Part shown: positions 58,280 through 64,000 of the stretch, in pieces
Layout of the letters: each line of letters starts with the position of its first letter
Position numbering within the stretch: the stretch's first letter is position 1
DNA from: Istiophorus platypterus
Lineage: Eukaryota; Chordata; Actinopteri; Istiophoriformes; Istiophoridae
Direction of reading: 5' to 3'
Length of the DNA stretch: 64,000 nucleotides
Assembly: GCA_016859345.1 (NCBI GenBank)
Contig: CM029114.1
Span: forward strand, 9,223,501 to 9,287,500
Made by a program: the position numbers and the translations under genes
The notes under the pieces: model-generated
Databases searched by the model: none
What the model saw: only the letters and a program-made list of their open reading frames with translations
Told to the model about the DNA's origin: nothing

Positions 58280-60900
58280 CCCATATCTTATTTAGTATGT
58301 ACATTTGAGCAGAAAGCAATGCACCGGTTTGTTGTGTGTGGTAACATTTGTCTGTTTGTGAGGGGTTTTATTTTAATTGGGTTTTGTACACATGCTCTTA
58401 TTAATTGTCTGAAGAAATTCAGCCAATGCATGTGCTCTGTGTGTGTATTCATGTATGTGCTGTGTACGTAGTTTGAACACAAATATTATGAGCGTATTGC
58501 ATCTATCATCTCACTTGAATGAATATCAAAAAAAAAAAAGAAATTAATACAAATTTCAAACCTAAACTTCTTTTTTTAAATACAAGAATCCTCAACATTA
58601 CTGGTCCACTTTTATTAAAACAAAAGTAGCTACATGGAGAGCTACAGTGAACTTTTCTCAAACCTTTTTTTTCACTTTCATCGTGAACATGCAACGTCTA
58701 AAAGTGTAAAAAAATAAGCTAAGCTCAAAAGTCCACTTACCTACTTTGAAGCTTTCAACTACGCCGTATTATCACATGATAGAAGTCACCTTAGGTCACA
58801 TGATGATGACACCAGCTCAGTGCGCTGAATGAAGAGCAGGAAATCATCTTTCCAGTTTTGTAACAGTGCATTTTTTTTTGGAAAATCCAGTCAACAAATT
58901 TGGAGATACATGGTTTCCACTGACCAGAGACAAGTAGTAATACCTTTTTCCGATTACACAGCTTTAACATTTTCCCTAATATCTGTTGTGCGTCCATTTT
59001 TACTGCTTTGCTTTTTGCAACACAGTTCATGTGGTCATGCTGATACTTTGTAATCTTGGTATAGGAGATCCGAGGATGCTCTGACCGGTTACCATCACGC
59101 AGCTGTATGTTAACAGTGTTAAAGACAGCTGTAATTGGCTCAGTGTTAACATGCAACCACTCATAATTTACAGTTTTGTAACGTCTCTCTCTCTGTATAG
59201 CTGTCTGTTCCTCTTTCTGGTCCTCTGTTGTTTTTGTCCTCTCCTGTCCCCCTTTTCCCTTTTCTGTAAAATAAACTGAGCTTTAATCCTTGTTTATCTT
59301 GCTGTTCCTCATCGATCGCACACCTAACCTGTGTATCTTCTTGTTAATAGTTTAATTTCTATAGCAGGAGGGCTGAGGTTATAATTTCTTTTTTCTGTTT
59401 TTTAAGTGGAGCTCAGATCCCACCTATGAGAGAAGGATAAATGGTGGCTACGCCTCCAGACTTAGACTTGATGTTATGATTTAGATAAACAACCCGCATG
59501 CTGCAGTGTATAATCTTCCTGTTGTAACAGAAGCTTTGATTCATATTCTTGTGGAGGATTCTCTCCTGGACCAGGTAAAAACATGAGTACCTCATCTTTT
59601 CACTAAGCAGCTGTAGCTCACCTGGGGCATTTTTTGTCTTTTTTTTCCCTGCAATCATTTTATCCATGATTTTTCATATTTGTGTGTTTATGACAATATT
59701 GTTTTGCTTTCTTTTCCTAAAACAGTATAAGACACATGGTTTTATTTTTCATAAAAGCTAATCATCTCTGAAATATTTGTTTTTTTAGGGCTGCTAGGCC
59801 AAGCATCAATACATTTTTGGAGCAAATGAAATGTGTCTGCAGTGCAGAATTTTAAAACATGTCTTCAACTGAGAGCTGCCATTGAATGTCTGGACAGATT
59901 TGATGTCTTGTTTACTTCAGCTCTGATCAGACAGTTTCTCATTTTTACTAAATTTTACTAACTCTAGACTGTTTTATATAGTCAGAGTTTAGGGATGAAG
60001 GATAAATGTTTTTATATCGAAATTAGGAAAAAGGATGCAATTGGGTAGGTTTTTCTTGCCATGATTAAAAATGTCACCAGCTGTTGCAAAATGTTTTCCT
60101 CAAATTGTTCAACCCCATGACTGCTTCTGTTTGGATACCATTTAAAATTTAAGAATATCAGCTTCCTTTGTTAAATATAAAAAAGGGTTTAGGGAACTCC
60201 GATATACCCAGTTCCAGTGGTTGCTTATGTAATTGCCATACACTTGGGGGGGAAAAAATGGGGACAACTTTTGCCTTTGTTTTTCCCAAATGTATATCCT
60301 CAAGTCTGACAGTAAACGCTCCTTCTATATGAGCACAGCATGTCTGCACTAGTATGTCATACCATGTTAGTGAACACTCTCTCCTAGAGCAGTCCCCTGT
60401 ACATGAAAGCAAACCTGCTCCTTTTATGTAAATAACAACAAGGCAGACTCTCCTGCCTGCCACACATGGTGAGAATACTGTGAGATCTTTACAACAATTT
60501 TCACGCTCTCCCCTGCCGGCAAAGCGTGCCACAATGCCAGCTGCAGCAGGAAGGCAACTTAGCCTCCAGCAAGACTAAAGTGTGCATCAGAGTAAAACAG
60601 TTGTTTACTTTGTTTGAACTGCAGTACCTCACCCACGGGAGACTGTGTGCTTGAAGTTTTGCATCTTTTGCTCTCAACTTGTGACAAAGAGTCAGATGAA
60701 TAACAGTGTCATTTTCTCTACCTTTCCCCCCCCTCCCCCCCCCCCCAGTTGTCTTCTTTTCTACGTTCCGTCTATTTCTTTTACCACCCGTCCCACCACC
60801 GCTGCCACCCTTTGCACTCCTCTCGAATTATTCATCGTCTCTTTTAAAGTTTCAGCGTGCAGTAAATTGATGGTGACACACAAACTACATTATGTTTTTT
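58280..60900. other. Non-coding, no recognisable gene
   Basis: A+T-rich DNA. On the - strand a strong acceptor (near 58,828) and a strong donor (near 58,738) enclose a segment with stops in all frames, which shows how often splice-like pairs occur here by chance. An AATAAA at about 59,270 has no transcript in front of it that I can support. C-rich tract at 60,726-60,748. Confidence 0.35.
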
Positions 60901-60955
60901 CACTCCTTTTTTTTAATAAACTAACAGCACTGCTCATCTCTCTTTAATTGCGCAG

Positions 60956-61054
60956 CAGTTGGGGACCCAGATGCCCACAGATGCAAGTACAGGAGGATGC
61001 AATGAGGGGAGGGGAAGTGGGGATGAAACGACAGCAGAGCAGAAGATTGTGTAA
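60956..61054 (+). CDS. Candidate terminal exon, low confidence
   Basis: After 'catctctctttaattgcgcag' the first frame is open for 32 codons and ends at TAA (61,052-61,054). The peptide is rich in G, T, D and E (QLGTQMPTDASTGGCNEGRG at its start), like a disordered C-terminus. No donor precedes the stop, so it could only be a last exon. No AATAAA lies close downstream. Low-complexity composition makes chance likely. Confidence 0.15.
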   Translation, partial: QLGTQMPTDASTGGCNEGRGSGDETTAEQKIV

Positions 61055-61059
61055 CTTAG

Positions 61060-62555
61060 TTAAAGTGATGAGGCAGAGGTCCTAAGTGACCCGGCTCAGA
61101 AGTGAGTGTTGTGTGTGCGCTGATGTGGATGCAAGAGAACAGAAAGAGAGAAAGGCCTGTTACTCCTTCTCTAGTTTGCTTCTACTTAAAATTCAACTAA
61201 AAGCACCATACATTGCATCTGAACATGGTACTCATACTTTTTGAAACTTCCCACTAAACAAAGTGGGAGATTGCATTGAAATAACAGTTTGTACGGTTTT
61301 AGTTATAAATGATCAACTTAAGACACCGTGCAATTTTACTTTGTATATACATTGTATAGGGGTATAGTATTAGGTGCAATTCCATCCCTTTCGTTCGAAA
61401 AATATGCCATCGACATAATAGAAAACCCTCTGATTCATTTAAAGGTAAGACTTCAGGGTATCGTAACCTTCAAGGAATTACCTTAGAAGCTTGATACTAA
61501 TTAGCACTGACACGGTTGTTAGGATTTAGTCAGTGGTGTTGAGCCTGTAAGCAGCTGTTCGTTTTTAGAGCGTTTTTCCTTGAAAGAACTGCTAATATCT
61601 TAAAAACTGACAGAGACCTCATAAACCCACATAAATATTCATTTAATTTTGGAAACTTCATTCCTCATATCTGGGGAATTATGTTATCGCCTGTAATTTT
61701 CAACGATATAGAAAAACAAGTTGAACTTTTTTAAATGTTCAGCTGATCTGGCGTGAACTCTCCATGCCATTAGAGGTGCGCCGTTTTAACACTGTCCCCA
61801 ATTTTCCTATGTAAATAGCACCAAATTACCATATGTAGTCCTTTCCAGGACCCCTCAGGACTTGGACTTGCTAAGACAAAAAATTAAATAAATGAAATAT
61901 TACACGCTTCAAATCCTTTATCTCTTGATACTGCACTAAATTGCTTGCTTTTGGGAGTTTGTTTTCATTACTTCATTACAGATATTTTTTGCACAGCACT
62001 CTTTGTGAATGACCCCATAAAAGCAGCTAAATGCTGTGCACACTGATAACCTTTGCAACTAACTAGTCAAGTTCAATGAACTGGAAAAGTGCACAAAATT
62101 ACACAGCTTCTTAGACACTATGTGGTTATGGGAGGAAATGCAGCATATCAAATTAGAGTTTACTTCATGGTTCCCCATAGGAACTTACAGAGAGTATTGT
62201 AGGGAGGCCTTTTCTTGTTCTATAGGCTCTAAACACAGTCAGATGAAATACATGGTAATGGTAGTTTTTATCATTATTAGACTTTAGACGTTTGTACTGT
62301 AGAATCACTGTGGTAGTGTGTACTTTACACAACTTTCATTTAATGGATGTATCAGAGAAAGAATAGTTTCAGTCTAAAGATGTGTAGAGCAGACAAAAAA
62401 GGCAAAAACAAAGGAGACACAATGAAAGATTATTGATCATAGAAATGGCAAACTGTTGTATTTGCTCCAGATCAGGCTGTGGTGTTCATATCACCGACAT
62501 TAGTCTCTTCTGTTTTCTTATCTTATTAAAACATCTCTGGAGAAGGGCAAGATAA
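61060..62555. other. Non-coding, no recognisable feature
   Basis: A+T-rich single-copy-looking DNA. An isolated donor-like sequence (AAAG/gtaagact at about 61,446) lacks a partner. Confidence 0.4.
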
Positions 62556-62559
62556 GCAG

Positions 62560-62561
<2 letters not shown>

Positions 62562-62629
<68 letters not shown>

Positions 62630-62630
62630 T
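62562..62630. repeat. (GT)n microsatellite
   Basis: About 66 bp of uninterrupted GT units, the purest and longest GT tract in the window and therefore likely polymorphic. Confidence 0.97.
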
Positions 62631-62739
62631 GCCTGTTTGTGTGTTAAAACATGTAAATGCGCTCCTCAGCAGCTGCCTTTTAACCATATTATAAATCAGA
62701 AAGTCATCCGTCCTCAAGAGAAACACAATATAAAATAAA

Positions 62740-62742
<3 letters not shown>

Positions 62743-62781
<39 letters not shown>
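62743..62781. repeat. (CT)n microsatellite
   Basis: About nineteen uninterrupted CT units, about 110 bp from the GT tract. Confidence 0.96.
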
Positions 62782-62783
<2 letters not shown>

Positions 62784-63261
62784 GACACACACTCATTCAC
62801 ACACAAATTACCTTCAGATCATAAAACGTCACGTTTTTACTAATGTAAAAGTCAAACAGTGGAAGAGATCAAAGCCGTACAAAATGTGTCAGGTTTCGTG
62901 CGTGTTTGTGGCGGGACGGGGCTCCCCTTTCGTCTTCCTGTCGCCTCCTCCTTTTTTTTCCAACTTCTGCACCTCTCCAACAGAAAATAAATAAGTAATA
63001 CTTAATATCATCATATGTGATTGAAGGGGCTGTGGAATGGAGTGAAGAGCATCGCCAGATGAAGTGAAGTGTTGAAAAGAGTGATTATTTTTGCTTCACT
63101 GAGGTCTTATTTTTCAAAGTGCCACTAAAAGCATGAGAGACTTATGTCACTTTGCAAAGGGAGGATGGAGGAGCTGAAGGGTGATTTGATAAGAGATGAA
63201 AGAAAGGTAGCGACACCCCCACCCCCGGCCCCAGCCCCCCCATCCCCTCCATTTTTTTCAG

Positions 63262-63411
63262 ACCTTTGCTCAAAAATCGTGATACTTCAAGTGGCTCCAA
63301 TCATATTCTCCACCAGGCAGTGTGATATTTATGGCCAAGTGCCCACAGCCAAAGCTAATATTATGAGCTTCCACAGTGCCATCGATATTGTTTTACCTCC
63401 CGTTGCCTGCG
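63262..63411 (+). CDS. Candidate internal coding exon, family unknown
   Basis: A 150-bp segment follows an excellent acceptor ('cccatcccctccatttttttcag') and ends at a good donor (CTGCG/gtgagg). One frame is open throughout (two leading bases, 49 codons, one trailing base). The peptide is mixed in composition, with segments such as SKIVILQVAPIIFSTRQCDI and VPTAKANIMSFHSAIDIV. No family is recognised. Entry and exit are both phase 1. The same block is repeat-free and could be conserved non-coding DNA, so the call is tentative. Confidence 0.28.
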
Positions 63412-63424
63412 GTGAGGAATAAAT

Positions 63425-64000
63425 AAAGTGCCTGCTGCCGTGGAGTGGCATTGGCAGTCGTGGCTTTCAAAGCACTCTTCTAGCAGGTTGGAGAGCAAGC
63501 CAGGCTGCAGAGAGGGGAGAGATGGGAAGAAAGGGGACTGTCACTTTAGGTTGGGTAATTTTTGACGTTCACGTCAGGGCCTTGACAAGTGGAATGTGGC
63601 CGGCTTGTACATTAGAGTCGGGCTCACAGGCAGCACAGCACTGGGGACAGGTAGTAATGCAGTCCCAGAGAGTGCTGCTCATCTGCTCACACTATGTACT
63701 TGTCTGGTGCCACACAAGGATGCCCCCTGTCGCCCCGACTCCACTCCCCCATCCCTTTGCAGAAATGACTTTAGTCAGTGAGGGAAGAATCCATTTACAA
63801 TGTGTGCTTTATAACATCTCCTTGACAATGCAGTAGTGGATTAGAGACATTTGTGATGAATCTTTTATAAAGACTTTTTCCCCATCTTTCTCTTCCATGT
63901 GCACAAGCTTTCTGGGTCCTGGCGCACCACATGCACATGTGTCTGTTCAGATGTCATCGCAGCAAGATAGGGAGAGGAGATAGCAATGGGTACTCTGAAA
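63425..64000. other. Non-coding, no recognisable feature
   Basis: GC-moderate sequence with open frames in two + strand frames (63,522-63,836) but no supported exon. Confidence 0.3.

Noticed and set aside
58738..58828. - strand segment between a strong acceptor and a strong donor
   Set aside because: All three frames contain stops. It is a useful warning that convincing splice-site pairs arise by chance in this window.
60158..60532. 124-codon - strand frame
   Set aside because: No recognisable domain, no splice pair, and several runs of unusual composition.

Overview
The window looks like nuclear DNA of a teleost fish, probably a spiny-rayed (percomorph) lineage. It is A+T-rich and rich in microsatellites: (GT)n, (CT)n, (GATA)n and (AT)n. 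It carries old copies of several dispersed repeats typical of such genomes: a Tc1-like DNA transposon, a non-autonomous element with inverted ends, and at least four other repeat families. There is no operon-like gene packing and no long intact reading frame. The family matches rest on remembered consensus sequences, not on a search.

No complete gene is visible. The sequence is best read as long introns and/or a gene desert holding a few short exon-like islands. The strongest is at 21,124-21,251 (+): 128 bases open in one frame, with a near-perfect acceptor and donor. Further exon-like islands on the + strand lie at 22,467-22,541, 32,346-32,385, 43,921-44,087, 49,493-49,618, 60,956-61,054 and 63,262-63,411. 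A competing one lies on the - strand at 50,210-50,315. I could not match any of them to a protein family. Pseudo-exons are common in this much intronic DNA, so all are hypotheses.

Layout. 1-9 kb: unremarkable sequence with GT and GATA microsatellites and one dispersed repeat. 9.0-9.24 kb: a compact CpG island with a 10-bp tandem repeat and a POU octamer. 12.15-12.55 kb: an inverted-repeat element carrying an RFX X-box. 14.67-14.99 kb: another dispersed repeat. 19.1-19.2 kb: a CpG cluster with ETS, CRE-half and YY1-like motifs, 1.9 kb before the best exon candidate. 19.8-20.9 kb: a dispersed repeat split by about 0.7 kb. 27.5 kb: two overlapping hairpins. 29.5-31.3 kb: GC-richer DNA with a SOX/homeodomain pair and a G-quadruplex tract. 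34.4-36.4, 44.5-45.2, 50.2-50.7, 54.7-55.2 and 57.6-58.3 kb: islands of mixed composition with homeodomain-type sites, which I suspect are conserved non-coding elements. 47.6-48.7 kb: a decayed Tc1-like transposon. 49.75 kb: a perfect DR5 retinoic-acid-response-element motif. 52.7-53.7 kb: a compound GGCA/GATA microsatellite next to teleost repeat fragments. 62.5-62.8 kb: GT and CT microsatellites.

If the + strand exon candidates are real, the window is the middle of one long-intron gene transcribed left to right, with possible regulatory elements in its introns. I see no evidence for a new biological system. The items most worth checking are the exon candidates, the CpG island, the DR5 site, the X-box-bearing element and the hairpin pair.
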